Positions 24,401 to 35,224 of a DNA stretch of 64,000 bases are shown here, one piece after another. A program made the translations under genes and the position numbers. The stretch's first letter is position 1. Each line of letters begins with the position of its first letter. Origin of the DNA: Apiospora phragmitis (lineage: Eukaryota > Ascomycota > Sordariomycetes > Amphisphaeriales > Apiosporaceae); NCBI GenBank assembly GCA_038363925.1, contig JAQQWL010000011.1, positions 7,440,001 to 7,504,000 of the forward strand, given 5' to 3'. The notes beneath the pieces were generated by a model. That model saw nothing but the letters and a program-made list of their open reading frames with translations, was not told where the DNA came from and did no database searches.

Positions 24401-25079
24401 CGAACGCCAGTCAACATAAGGCTGCTTTCTCCTCCAGCTTCCAACTGGCGGGTTCTCCTCAGTTCCTTCTCAAGCGCGGACTTGTCCAATGCTTCTGCTG
24501 ACGCCAAACATTTACTCCAGAACTCTCTGGCTAAGCCTAGCGTTCCCTCGTCACAGAACGAAATAGCCTCGCCATATTTGCTCTGACGCCATGTCTCTAG
24601 GGAATCGGAGATGGCAAGCAACTTCTCCAGCTGCGCCGTGAGAACGGCGGCTGCAGCCTTGGTCAGATAGATATCATAGTAAATGTTCCACAAGAGACTT
24701 GAGTCGCTGTTATCATCTCTATCTATGATGAGAGATAGAAGTAGAACATTTCTTCCTATATTTGCGTTAAAATGTAAACCGCCTGACGCGAGCATTTTCT
24801 ACTTGCCTGCAATTGCAGTTTCGATATCGCAGCAGGTGAAGCTGAGCTTGCGGGGAGCTGGACCACGTTAGTCTTCGTATCTCGACGTAAAACGGCAAGA
24901 ACACCCACGCAGTCCGACATTCGCGTAGGTGGTGTAGAGAATGTTACGAACATCTCCAGATCCGAGGAGCAAGATGTCGGCGTCGACCCCTTGGGCAAGC
25001 TTCGAGTCAAGCAGACAGCCGGAGTGTTACCGATTGGGTAGAACTGCGAGACGTAGCTAGCTATTGTCGGAACCCGCAT
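21425..25079 (-). CDS. DUF4470-MYND zinc-finger protein (three apparent frameshifts)
   Basis: Large fungal protein of roughly 1,150 residues starting at the ATG at 25079. The N-terminus (FYPIGNTPAVCLT, then ILLLGSGDVRNI, FTCCDIE) matches the DUF4470 module usually found in front of fungal MYND proteins. A long middle region follows. The C-terminus is a MYND zinc finger: CRSCGK, MQCARCK, YCSKECQ, KKHRQEC, with all eight zinc ligands. Two short N-terminal introns are inferred: GTGGGT...CCAG with a GACTAAC branch, and a GC-AG intron beginning GCAAGT. The frame breaks three times: at 24987-24990 (4-base homopolymer, one base short), at 23575-23584 (CT repeat) and at 22491-22494 (4-base homopolymer, one base long). 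All lie in simple-sequence tracts, so assembly error is as likely as decay. Function unknown; MYND fingers bind proline-rich partners. Confidence 0.8.
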
Positions 25080-26629
25080 TTTGGATGTTTATCCGGGAAT
25101 CAGTTACTAAGACGTGGTTCTGACCTCAGCTGAATTTGTGACTGGAAAGCGGATTGTTGATTCGATATCCACGGTCGAGGTACAGATCCAGATAGTTACG
25201 AGGCGGTCGGGCTTCTCGAGTCAGGCTAGCAAGCTTCTGGCAAACCTAACACCGGGTTAGGATGTAAATAGAATACCAACCACACAGCCCAAGACGACTA
25301 TCAACTACCTAGCAAAGCTCACCTCGAATACCTAGGAAAGACGCAATTTGGAAAGTTTTGACACCGTCATTCCCCATGAAATCTGATATGAGATTCGATG
25401 TTTGCTTTTTATTTTTAGTACAACAATTATCAAAAGGCGGGGGCCATGCAGGTGGCCGTTGCTTTATGTACCATTAAACCCACTGATCCTCAGGGGGTTG
25501 TTGCTCGGCTCAACCCGTACAACCCATTTTCGACCTTTCAAAGTACCTTTGCAGCCTGGTTCGTGCCACACGCAGGATTAATGGAAACGAACCGCTTCCA
25601 TGACCGGAAGCGCCCGAGGCTATGGTTGTCGACAATTTGTTCCCTGAAATACAGTCGTACATATAACGACAGCTTTCACGTCAACGAAGGCACGGTTCAT
25701 GCTGGCCTGAGGGGGTGACCAGCAGTGTTACGAACCCCGCGATCTTCTCCTCGAGGCAGAACGCACGCTCCACGCCAATTCCCACGGTTTCAAGTCGATC
25801 GGTGGGACATCGTAGTAAAGCACGTCTTCAAAGGAAACCTGCAAAGACCTAACCAAGGTAGATGTATCGCATCAGGAGAGATCCCTGATCGCAAGGGTGG
25901 TCTGGATAAGATCATAATACATACAGTTCATAAGATGTATCTAGGCAAGCACAGTCCCATTTCACACGTACTAATGCAGGTAGGTAAAGAACAATTTGGT
26001 CAGACTTTCAACCCAATAAATTTCCTATACGAGTCGGATAACCCTCGATGAATATTGAAAATTTCCCCGACCTCAAAGCCGAGAACCCCAAACCCAGAAC
26101 CCAAAACCATCAAGAACCTGACCCGAGTCGCTCGCGACAAGACGGTCCAAGTGGGAAACGCCAACGCGCCACGACCAGACCACCAATGGAGATATCCCCA
26201 AGTGTAGTTGTATATAATGAACCATCCGCCTGTTCCTCCTCCCTCCTCCTCCCTCCTCCGCCTCCCGCCGTCCGCCGTCGCCCTTCCCCCTATAAACCAC
26301 CAAAACGTAAAACGTTTCAATCATCCCACATCCACACGCTCAAACAAACAGGCTCTGTGTCGTTCTATTATACATCGTTTCCCGGCCTGTTTCCGATTGG
26401 AGAACAAGAACATTGCTATTCCAAAACCAGAAAGAAGAAAGAAAGAATTATTACGTTCCAAACATGAGCTTCATAAATCCTAACTAAGCCATTCGGAAGG
26501 GGGGGTTTACCCAGCCGCCTTACCCGCCAAAATCAAACCAGGGCGCCAACAAAACTTGTAGGGCTCGCAGGGAGAAGTAAACCAAGATTTTTGAACAAGC
26601 AGTTGCTAGAAACAAGGTTGACAAGCACA
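25080..26629. other. Intergenic: MYND promoter side and 3' region of the zinc-finger regulator
   Basis: About 1.55 kb. A pyrimidine-rich (CTC)n-like tract lies at about 26228-26290. Short open frames here have no recognisable content. Confidence 0.45.
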
Positions 26630-29122
26630 TCAATTGCTGCCGAAGAACAGGTCGTCGTTGGAAGTGAACATGTCGACTGTGCTGTCAAAGGCATCTTCGA
26701 ACTTGCTGTCTCCTCCCAGCATCAACATGTTCGGGTCGCTGTGCGTGAACTGCAGCAGGATGTCGTCGTCGCTGCTTTCCAAGCCGGTCAAGTTCGCCAT
26801 GTTCGATGTGTCCGCTCCCGCGCCGATCATTACATCATGACCCGGAGCGATGGGTTCGCTGTCAAAGTAGCGATTGCTGGACGGAGGCGAAGACGATTGG
26901 GAAAGCTCAGGTGGCTCGTTGTACGGACTCGAGATGCTCTTTGCTGGTGATGCCGGATGCGATGGCAAATCTGCGACAGCCTCCGGGTGAAGGGACATGT
27001 GCGACAGTTGAGAGACATAGGAGTGTATGCTTGTAGCGGATGGAGAATGGGCACTGCTTGCGCTGTCGATTTCGAGGGTTGGCATCGCCGCGGTGGAAGA
27101 CCCGACGCCTTGCAGACTGCTCGGGTTCATCGTCACTCCACCGACGGAAATGTCTTGCATTATGTCATCCAGCATCTCAAAGTCCGTCTCGGGGTTTTCA
27201 GGCGAGTTGACTGCTGAACTGTCCGAGTAGCCCGATTGGGAGGAAGTAGAAGAGATCGACTCGTTCTTCCGGCGCGTGCGAGCTGACTTGTCTTTCCGCT
27301 CATCCATGTCAGGACGGTGCTTGCGTGGACGGCCACGCTTGACCACTTTCCTTACTACTCCGTCGAAGGCTCCAATGCACATGCCGCGTTGCTTGTGTCG
27401 AGTTAGAGCATCGTGTCGGGCAAAGCTGTTTCCACATTCGCAGGGGTACGGCTTGATGCCGGTGTGGATCTTGGCGTGGCGCTTGAGATCATGCTGGCGA
27501 ACGAAGCACTTCTGGCAGGTCGGGCACTTGTACTGTCGGTCGTTCAAGTGGGTCTGAACGTGTGACTTGATGTTCTCCTTCCGACCGAAGCGCTTGTTGC
27601 AATCTTCGAAGACGCAAACCCACTTGTTGTCCTTGGGGTCCGGCCCTTCAATGTACTGGTGGATGTCATCAATGGTGATACCGGTAGTCAATTTTGTTTG
27701 CTCAATGTCAATGTCTGCGATGCTGGCGGCACTCGCGATGCTTGCCACAGATTCAGTTCGCCTATGGGGTGAAACACGACGCGATGGCATCTCCGTGGAC
27801 TGGGAAGCATTTCCAGAAGCGAAATCGGATCCGGCATCTAGCTGGCGGAGGTCTGGCTTGACGTCCAAGTCCAAGGGTGCGTGGAACTCGTTCATGAATG
27901 GTGTCATGGGCGAAGTGTTGTGGGAGAAGTCGGAGCTTGCGCTGAGTGGGTGTGATGAACGAGGCAAGGCGTGGTGAAACTGGGTCTGAATGGTCATGCC
28001 ACTGTTCATCTGGCCCATGGCAAGGTAGTCGTTGCCTTGAACCGATGCTGCCTCATAGGTTCCTGGCATTGGCATCGTATGCGATCGCGCAGGTGCAGGG
28101 GCAATGGGTTGAACTTCAGCTGCTTGACGCATCTCGTCAAACGTGGTTCTGGAACGCCTATTGGCGCGGTTGGGCTTGATGGTCTCCTCCATAGACTCGT
28201 CGTAATCCTCAGCGAACCTCTGAGGCACATGGCCGTGCTTGATGGTTCGGTTATGAGGTGTGTCCGAGGGTGTAATTGGGAAGTAGTCTGGCTCCATTGT
28301 TAGCTGGGGCTGCGTAGTAGGCTTCGGCTTGCTGGACTCACCTGTGGCATTCTGATGAGGAGGCGTAAGTGGTCTCTGCGAACCCTCCATTCCCGGATGC
28401 ATGTTTTCGAACTTGCTCACTCTGTCCATGATGCCATTACTTATTCTTCTAGAGCTGCGCCTCGTGCTCGACATCTCTCCTTCGGAGATCCATCCTTGTC
28501 CGCCGTTCTGGCTGTCGCTGAAGCTCATAAATGTGGGTGTGGACATGGAACTGGAAGGGTACAGCTCGAAATCTTGAGAACTTGACATGCTATCCGAGAA
28601 GCTCTCCTGGTTCTTCTTCATCATCATGTTCATCTGCGCTTCATAAAAGTTAAACTGCAGGTTCATATCCTGCTGGGGTGGGAGCCCATCAAAGCAGTTG
28701 GGGTCAAACCCTTGCATCTGGGGGGTCCCGTGGGGGGAGATTAGGTAGTTCTCGTCATTTGCCAAGTTCGAGATCGCTTGCTGGTTATGGCCCGGGCGAG
28801 CTATGCGTTGCTGCTGCGTTTCTCGCAGCACATGCTGTGGTGTCTGATTTAATCCTGTGTTAGTATGTTGTTCACTTACCGTTGGGAACTCCTGCCGTGT
28901 CGGGGTATGCATCGGGTGTCGTCGCGTGTCCAGGCTCATGCCTCGTCGGTGGGACATCCGCTGTCGTTGTTGTTGCTGGTATTGATGCATGGGCGGCAGG
29001 TTACTATTGTTGGTGGCGATCTTCATCGCTTCTGTGGCCGTGGGTGTCGAATTTTGTCGTCGGTGTTGTCGTAGGTGTTGTTGACGGGCCTGAAGACCGC
29101 TCTGTGGCGGATGGGACAGCAT
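26630..29122 (-). CDS. Swi5/Ace2-type C2H2 transcription factor
   Basis: Intact single-exon gene of 830 codons from the ATG at 29122. The N-terminal 490 residues are low-complexity Gln/Ser/Pro/Met-rich regions typical of fungal regulators. Around residues 500-578 are three C2H2 fingers: WVCVFEDCNKRF...HVQTH, YKCPTCQKCF...HAKIH and the unusual third finger YPCECGNSF...H with CxC spacing and a terminal Cys. A basic AT-hook-like KRGRPRKH follows. Finger spacing, the short third finger and the following GRPRK motif match budding-yeast Swi5/Ace2, nuclear activators of late-mitotic and daughter-cell genes including chitinase CTS1 and other cell-separation genes. A role in cell-wall or septum gene control is inferred from those relatives. 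A long 5' leader (29.1-29.7 kb) with small upstream frames suggests translational control. Confidence 0.9.
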   Translation of the reverse strand: MLSHPPQSGLQARQQHLRQHRRQNSTPTATEAMKIATNNSNLPPMHQYQQQQRQRMSHRRGMSLDTRRHPMHTPTRQEFPTVSEQHTNTGLNQTPQHVLRETQQQRIARPGHNQQAISNLANDENYLISPHGTPQMQGFDPNCFDGLPPQQDMNLQFNFYEAQMNMMMKKNQESFSDSMSSSQDFELYPSSSMSTPTFMSFSDSQNGGQGWISEGEMSSTRRSSRRISNGIMDRVSKFENMHPGMEGSQRPLTPPHQNATGESSKPKPTTQPQLTMEPDYFPITPSDTPHNRTIKHGHVPQRFAEDYDESMEETIKPNRANRRSRTTFDEMRQAAEVQPIAPAPARSHTMPMPGTYEAASVQGNDYLAMGQMNSGMTIQTQFHHALPRSSHPLSASSDFSHNTSPMTPFMNEFHAPLDLDVKPDLRQLDAGSDFASGNASQSTEMPSRRVSPHRRTESVASIASAASIADIDIEQTKLTTGITIDDIHQYIEGPDPKDNKWVCVFEDCNKRFGRKENIKSHVQTHLNDRQYKCPTCQKCFVRQHDLKRHAKIHTGIKPYPCECGNSFARHDALTRHKQRGMCIGAFDGVVRKVVKRGRPRKHRPDMDERKDKSARTRRKNESISSTSSQSGYSDSSAVNSPENPETDFEMLDDIMQDISVGGVTMNPSSLQGVGSSTAAMPTLEIDSASSAHSPSATSIHSYVSQLSHMSLHPEAVADLPSHPASPAKSISSPYNEPPELSQSSSPPSSNRYFDSEPIAPGHDVMIGAGADTSNMANLTGLESSDDDILLQFTHSDPNMLMLGGDSKFEDAFDSTVDMFTSNDDLFFGSN

Positions 29123-31343
29123 CGTGAGGAAGTCGAGTCCGGAATGGGTGGGTTAGTTGTCGATAGATGTTGATCTGGCCTGTGGGCTATCAATTGATCC
29201 GTAACTGCATCGTGGCCAGGCGGTCAGTCACCGTCTCTTCTCCTCGAGGGATCTGGCTGCAGGGGGTGCGGTTACTCACCTCACGCAGCGCAAGCCAGTC
29301 TGGCCGGGCAATTAGGCTCTTTGGATTGTACTCAGCAGCGAAGGAACTTGGCAGAACGAGAACTAGAAGTTGTCAATTGCCTTATTCAGGCAGTTAGATG
29401 GATGCGCGTGTTAGTCTAGTTGGAATACCCAGACGGTGTGTGTGGTAGAGGTTGGTTTGGATGGGATATGGGATTGGATAGAATGCCCTCTTTGCGGATT
29501 GACTCTGGACGAGAGATTCCACAAAAAGAATAGGCAGAGGTAGGATAGATGCAGAGATCTGAAGTTGTGCAATCCGGGCAAGTCGCGGTGGGTTGTTGCA
29601 GGAGGACCTAAAGATAAGTCGGATGTGCTTTGTTGACCTTGGGGATACTGGCGGTTGCCAGGGGCGACGACGGGGGAACTGTTGCGCTTGAGCCTGGCTT
29701 GCGCCTGAGCTTAGGCGTGGATCGACCAAATCGGGGCAGTCGGGGGAGGCCTAGCAACTTAGCAAGGCCCAGTACTGGCCCCAGCAATCCAGGATGAGCC
29801 GCCGGTTTGGGAATCGTCTAGCTGATCCTGGCGCGAGTTTCAGCGCTAATGCTGCTATCCACCCGTGCCCGGCCCGATTCAACCTTAAAAACTTAGCATT
29901 GTGAAACGTCATCGGCGTAAGAGCTGGCTTCCAACAGATTACTACAGCTGCAAACTCGACTTCGCACAACGACGGCGGCTTTATTCCAATAAGTCGATCA
30001 AATAAGACAGGGAAGACAGACGATGGGGATGAAGATGTCATTCTTTCGGCTTCATTGATCTCTCAAATGGCCCGTTCTCTGCTGCCCCATATCCAATGCA
30101 TCTCGCTGCAGGGCACTGGAGCCTGTTTTTGGCGCTGGCGGATTTATTCTTGTAGTACGGAGTACCTGGGCCAACTTTTTTCGTGTTGCTGACTGTCCAC
30201 CCCCCGACTTCCAAGCTTCCGAGGCCTGCAGCCATGTTGTTGACGTTCGGCGGCGGTGCCCGAGCAACGCAACGCAACATACGGTGTCAACCAACATCTT
30301 ACCGCATCGGTATATGCCTTCGTACTTATCGTCGTGAGCCATTGATTGTAACACCGACTACTAAGCATATATTGTTTCTCAGTGCTGGATGTGGTGTCAA
30401 TTGGATGAAGCCTGTTATCGAACAAAACCAAGAAACCTATTGTCTTATATCATGCTTTTCGTTGCCCAGTTGACGAGCCCTCGAGACACGGTACGAAGAA
30501 AGAATAACCGTTGAATACCTACATACTTTTGAGACACAATCTCTCGCCACTTATGCGGTTGCAATCCGATTTGACCGGATGCGATGGGTCGTCGAATGTA
30601 GCTACATCTGCGGCTTCCGGCAATCCATCTACATGTACGCTTGACAGCTGCAGCTAAGGTCATGTAGCGTCGGGCCATCGAGACCGCCTTCACATATGGG
30701 CTTGACATCCAGGTTCAAGTTGCGGTTTTACAAGCAGGAAGAAGTGGCGGGCCACGGAAGAAAAACTCGCTTTCGGTCTGCGAACCAACAACTGTACCTA
30801 CTTAGATACAGCTTCATAAGACACAAGCCTGCTGCAGACTGAGATTGAGCAAAGTTGTTCTCTTTGGCTATGAGGCCTGGGACAAGTTGGAAGGCATAAG
30901 ACGATGATCAAGAGGGTGGGCTGGGTGAGTGGGTATTAGCGGCTATCCTGTAGGCCCACTGTCGTGCATCCTGTCCCGGATTCCGCTCTCCCAGAAGCGA
31001 ATGTGCGATGTTGCATTGCTGGGCAATTATTTCTGACTTGCAGAAATGCTTACGAAATCATATTCTTCAAATTTATCTAACTTCATCACCTCGGTAGTAG
31101 GCTACATGTAGAGATGCTGCAAGCACGCCTGCCAAGATGATGGATAAAAGGCTACGCAACGCACGACTGGGTTGTCAGCGCCGTGGTTCCCGCCCGGTAG
31201 CGCTTGCTTCAAGTTAATATTAACAGCCGTGTTCTCATTCAATAGCGGCTCAGAGATCATGCTCCTGACTTATATCAATCGTTCTTCCCATACATCCTCG
31301 TCACGGTGTTTCGCCTTGCCTTGTCCTTCGAAAACAAGATGTC
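29123..31343. other. Intergenic: leader and promoter of the zinc-finger regulator
   Basis: About 2.2 kb. The first 600 bases are probably 5'-UTR and promoter of the Swi5/Ace2-like gene. The rest shows no supported gene or RNA. Confidence 0.45.
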
Positions 31344-31828
31344 CTATTTGCGCTTCTGAACGGTGTTTTCATGCCGAGGTCGCTCAGCTTCGAGGTACTG
31401 CGTGTCCGACTCGGGCTTCAAGACCAGCGACGCCAGTTTCTTGCCAATCCCGCACGCTAGCACGATCTCGGCAGCCTTGAGCGCCTCGGCGTTCATGTCT
31501 GACTGTGGCTAGAAACGACCTGAGCCCTCCTACGCCACGGTTCTCGCGTGAGACTACCATAGGGGAGCGGTTGTCGAGGCTACTCAGCGGTAGAACCAGG
31601 GCTAGGCCGGGGACGAAGCTATTTGATACGGCAATGTTCCGCAGCAGGTCGCCGCCGGGCCATTCGGGGATGATGATACATCCGAGACCGTCAACACCCT
31701 CCGATGAGTTAGCAAGAGCCGTATGGGTCCCCATCATAGCGCCGTCCTCTTCCTCGTCATCGTGTTCGTGCCAAATTTGATGTTCCCCTGAGCATCTCGC
31801 GTAGCCATGATAGCCTTTTGCGAGACCC
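31344..31828 (-). pseudogene. 5'-truncated remnant of an unidentified gene
   Basis: A well-organised protein segment opens after a good acceptor (CTAACCAG) at about 31829. It runs through YHGYARCSGEHQIWHEHD, GAMMGTHTALANSSEGVDG, GDLLRNIAVSNSFVPGLALV and SRENRGVGGLRSFLATVRH. It must then shift frame to continue NAEALKAAEIVLACGIGKKL before a stop at 31344. Codon choice and residue patterns look like a real conserved family, but I do not recognise it. No upstream exon can be found before the next gene, so the 5' half is missing. The small frameshift near 31490 supports decay. Confidence 0.5.
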
Positions 31829-32064
31829 TGGTTAGTTGTTATTTACATGTAAAACCACCACGGGGCTAAACATGAGATTACCCTCAAGAAATCTGTATGC
31901 CCGTAACTATAAATGTAATGTTATATGCGTTACGTACAAAGTAAATCCAACTTTTCTCAATCGTGTATGTTGCTGCAACTAGAATAAGTACGAATGCACC
32001 ACGCATATTAGCATATATATGCTTCAGCATACCAGCCCCAGAATCCTTTCTGTCCTGAATCTGT

Positions 32065-33516
32065 CTAGGTTCTGCCTTTGAGGATGTTTTCCGTACTCCC
32101 GTCCTTCGCCACGGACGGCCAATCGTCATACTGCACTTCGAACTCGTTCTGAACGCGAATGCTGGCCACCACCATCCCTTTGCTCGACAACTTGAACGTG
32201 TGGCCGGACCTCTCGCCGCCGTGCCCAGTCTGCACGTCGCCCATGGCGAAGCCCTCAGTCCGGTCCTCCCTCCACCGGGCCGGCTGCGAGTCGCCGTTCG
32301 GGGTCTTATTCTGCTTGTAGTAAGGGCCCTTGGGTGCGTTATTGCCGTCGTTGCTTTTGTGGCTGTGGCCAAAGGAGGAGATGAGGCGTGGCAGGTACTT
32401 TCGGAAGAACGGCATGAGCCGCGTCATGCAGACGCAGGCGATGCTCAGGTTCATCTCGAAGAGGGACCAGACCGTGGTTGACCCCTGCGTGTAGGTGAAG
32501 TCGGGGCTGGTGGCCATGGCCCCGACGTTGGCCACCCGTACAACTGAGAAGATGGTAGCCCTTTGCACACAAGTTAGCTAGAGGTTCCAAAACAAGAGTG
32601 TACCTAACTCTTGTCATCTGTAAGGGGGCGAGGAACTCACGCTGATCCGAGGCCCAAGATAAACCCGACTAGCAGCCTTTGCTTCAAGGGCATCACTAGG
32701 CTGTGAATCATCGGGATGGGAAGTGCAATGAGAATCACATCGGATATGATGTTGACTGCTGCCTGCGCTATTGCCGCCTGGTTCAAACATTCACCACTGC
32801 CAACCGACAATGGGTTGCAGGGACCAGTGAACACGACGGTAAAAGCGACGGAGTAACCGAGAATGCAAAAAGCTGTCGCATATAGACAGCAATGGAACGC
32901 ACTCGATGGATTAATGCGACGATATAGAGCCAGCATAGATAACTTGGTCAAAGAAATCGTCCAGATGTACGTCAACACCAAGTAGGCCAAAAACTAGGGT
33001 CAGTCAGCCAGTCAGCAACCCCTGATCTGTGACCGATAATCACTGTAAGCAAGGCCCCAGTTCAAGTACATACGTTAAGGTAGCCCGGTATATCCGTCGC
33101 TCGAGTGTTCCACAAATGTTTTCCGTACCCATTCGGCATTGCTGTTGAACATGCCATCAGTATATCTTTACCTCCAGCGAAGAAGAGACTGGCATTGTGT
33201 CGATAAGTCAAGGAGGACAACACTAACTGTGGAACATGCCTACGGTGAAGGCCAAAGAGGAACCCCAGGCTAAAACAATGAGACCTATCTGCAGTATTAG
33301 CGCTGGACCTTTCTTTGATTCACCAGAAGTAAGTACGCAAGGAGGAACTTACGATCATCGAGAAGCAACTCCTTAGTTATGGAAATCGATGTGTAGATTC
33401 TAGCAACAAGAAAGGCAGTAGAGAAGAAGAGCGTCAACCCGGTCAGGATGATGAGCATAGGCTGAAGATCAACCAATCCATCGAACTTGGGAACAACCCC
33501 CAAAGGGGGGTGGCAT
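32065..33516 (-). CDS. Fungal rhodopsin-domain (PTH11-related) membrane protein
   Basis: Five exons give a seven-helix protein of the fungal rhodopsin-domain group. The pieces are: a first helix after DLQPMLIIL up to KELLLDD; an exon LIVLAWGSSLAFTVGMF; an exon MPNGYGKHLWNTRATDIPGYLN; a long exon from about 32993 to 32641 starting FLAYLVLTYIWTISLTKLSML with helices through GFILGLGS; and a last exon 32560-32065 with ANVGAMATSPDFTY and a charged cytoplasmic tail. Junctions use GTAAGT, GTTAGT, GTATGT and GTGAGT donors. The family places it in the plasma membrane as a candidate receptor; ligand unknown. The ATG at 33516 is out of frame by one base across a C6 run (33505-33510). Shortening that run by one gives MPPPLGVVPKF. 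Otherwise the start would be the internal Met of QPMLII. Confidence 0.8.
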
Positions 33517-34317
33517 CACGCCAACTTCTGCCATTCTTGCAGCTTTATGATGTTGGGCGGACAATGATGCTGTGGTATTAGAAGCCGCAAGATGAACAAA
33601 TAGGCTGGACTTCGAGGGCAGAGTCTCTTGTAATAAGGAAGATGCTGTATAATGTACGTATTATGCTGGGATCGACAAGCGGGTCTCTCTTCTAAGCATC
33701 TTGGCCAAGGACTCGTAACCTGTTTCATACATGTATTTCCTGGGGTACTGAAGAGGCTAGACCGCGGCGTACGAAGACGAGCTCTCCAAGTAGATAGCAT
33801 ACGTAGTGACCGGCCTAGCTACCCGATGCTTGAATGATATCATATCATCGGATCCTTCGCTCTCCATAGGCCACCAGTCGTACGAGAAGATAAGTCCCTG
33901 TGAGCATCTGCGAGGCCTTCGCAGGGTACAGTTGCTAGATGGAATCCCAGGGGGGGGAAGCAAGAACAAAAGCAAAGAGGAGGTGGGACAAGGGGGAGGG
34001 AGTCAAACCCAGCTTCTAATTCGGGTCTTAGCATGGGAAAGCGGAACCTTGCAGGTTAATTTCGAGATGGGGACGGCCCCGCCTGCCATTGCGGCGCGTA
34101 CCTTTGATTGCGGCACAGATCTCGGGGTCCGGGCAGTCGGGTTCTGGTCGGGCTCCACAGTCGGGCTCCATGGTAGGATCGGGAGATATAACGACTGTGT
34201 CACGCTCTTAATGTTGCTTTTTCTCGGCTGCGACCCTGCATCTACCTGACTACGTACATACTTGTATACCATTCCATTGAGTTCTTCTGACATAACAATT
34301 CAAACCGGCAGTCAACA
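33517..34317. other. Divergent intergenic region
   Basis: 800 bases between the rhodopsin-domain gene and the dead kinase-like gene. No feature recognised beyond general promoter sequence. Confidence 0.45.
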
Positions 34318-35224
34318 ATGGGCTCTGTCACAGCATCCAAAACTATCCCAGGGCGATCAATATCAACGAAGCTCTGCCTTTAGTCCCCGAAGATATTACA
34401 GCTAACTGGTGCTCCAAGGTCCTGGGGAAGACAGTCAAGTCAGCCGTCATTACGAAGGAATATCACGGAACCGCCAGTAAGCTCATTGTGGACTTGACCT
34501 ATGAAGATGGCAATGATGGGCCCGGCAGCATCTGTGTCAAGGGAAGTTTCAACACTGACCTGATGGCGAAAATGCCAGTGGTCAAGTTCATCCTCCGAAG
34601 GGAGGCATAATGTTATTACTATGTCGCCCCCCTTGTCGACTTGCACCTGCCAAAGCCCTATTTTTGTACCACCGATACCGTCAATGGACAAGGCATAGTT
34701 GTCATGGAGGACCTGTCCGCCAACACCGAGTTTGGGAGCCCACTGAAGGTAAGGATCTGCGGCGCCCGTCATATGATTCGATAGAGTACAGAGAAGCTAA
34801 TGCAGTAGGTAACGCCCTGCAGCCATGGGGTGTTGATACAGTTCGCTCCAATGTCGAGCAGCTGGCCAAACTCCATGCCGGCACCTGGAACCCGGACGAG
34901 TCCAAGTTCCTCTGGCTAACGGGGAGCGACAACCTGGCCTACTTCCTGATCGGCGCGCTGACCGTCGCGCCCACGAGCGAGCGCTCGTCCGGCACTACCT
35001 CGCCACCCTGCACGCGTGCGGGGGCCCCAAGGCTAGAGCTCGACGACGACGTCTGGGACGAGTACCGCAAGCTCGTGTTCCACGGGTTCGCCTGGGCCAC
35101 GGTCGACAAGGGCCTGCAGCCCGAGGAGTACATCTTCGCCATGGCGGAGAGGCACTGCACGGCCATCGTCGACCACGGCACCCTGGAGCTCTTGGAATCA
35201 CTGCCAGGACATGGCAAGCACTGA
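34318..35224 (+). pseudogene. Kinase-like (APH/CHK family) pseudogene lacking its catalytic core
   Basis: Starts MGSVTASK at 34318. The family N-terminus EALPLVPEDITANWC...VITKEYHG follows after a one-base slip at 34347-34349. The N-lobe reads to FILRREA and then meets TAA at about 34606, in a place where CAA would continue the frame into CYYYVAPLVDLHLPKP. An intron and QLAKLHAGTWNP follow. The protein then jumps from WLTGSDN straight to LAYFLIGAL. The segment that should carry the HGD catalytic loop and the metal-binding DW motif is absent. The C-terminal piece (ELDDDVWDEYRKLVFHGFAWA...MAERHCTAI) is recognisable but needs two further frame changes near 34960-35030. Relatives are small-molecule kinases; this copy cannot be active. 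Confidence 0.8.

Noticed and set aside
28868..28897. Intron-like sequence (GTAAGT, CTAAC, ACACAG within 25 nt) inside the zinc-finger regulator
   Set aside because: Far too short for a spliceosomal intron, and the reading frame runs straight through it with sensible protein; removing it would shift the frame.
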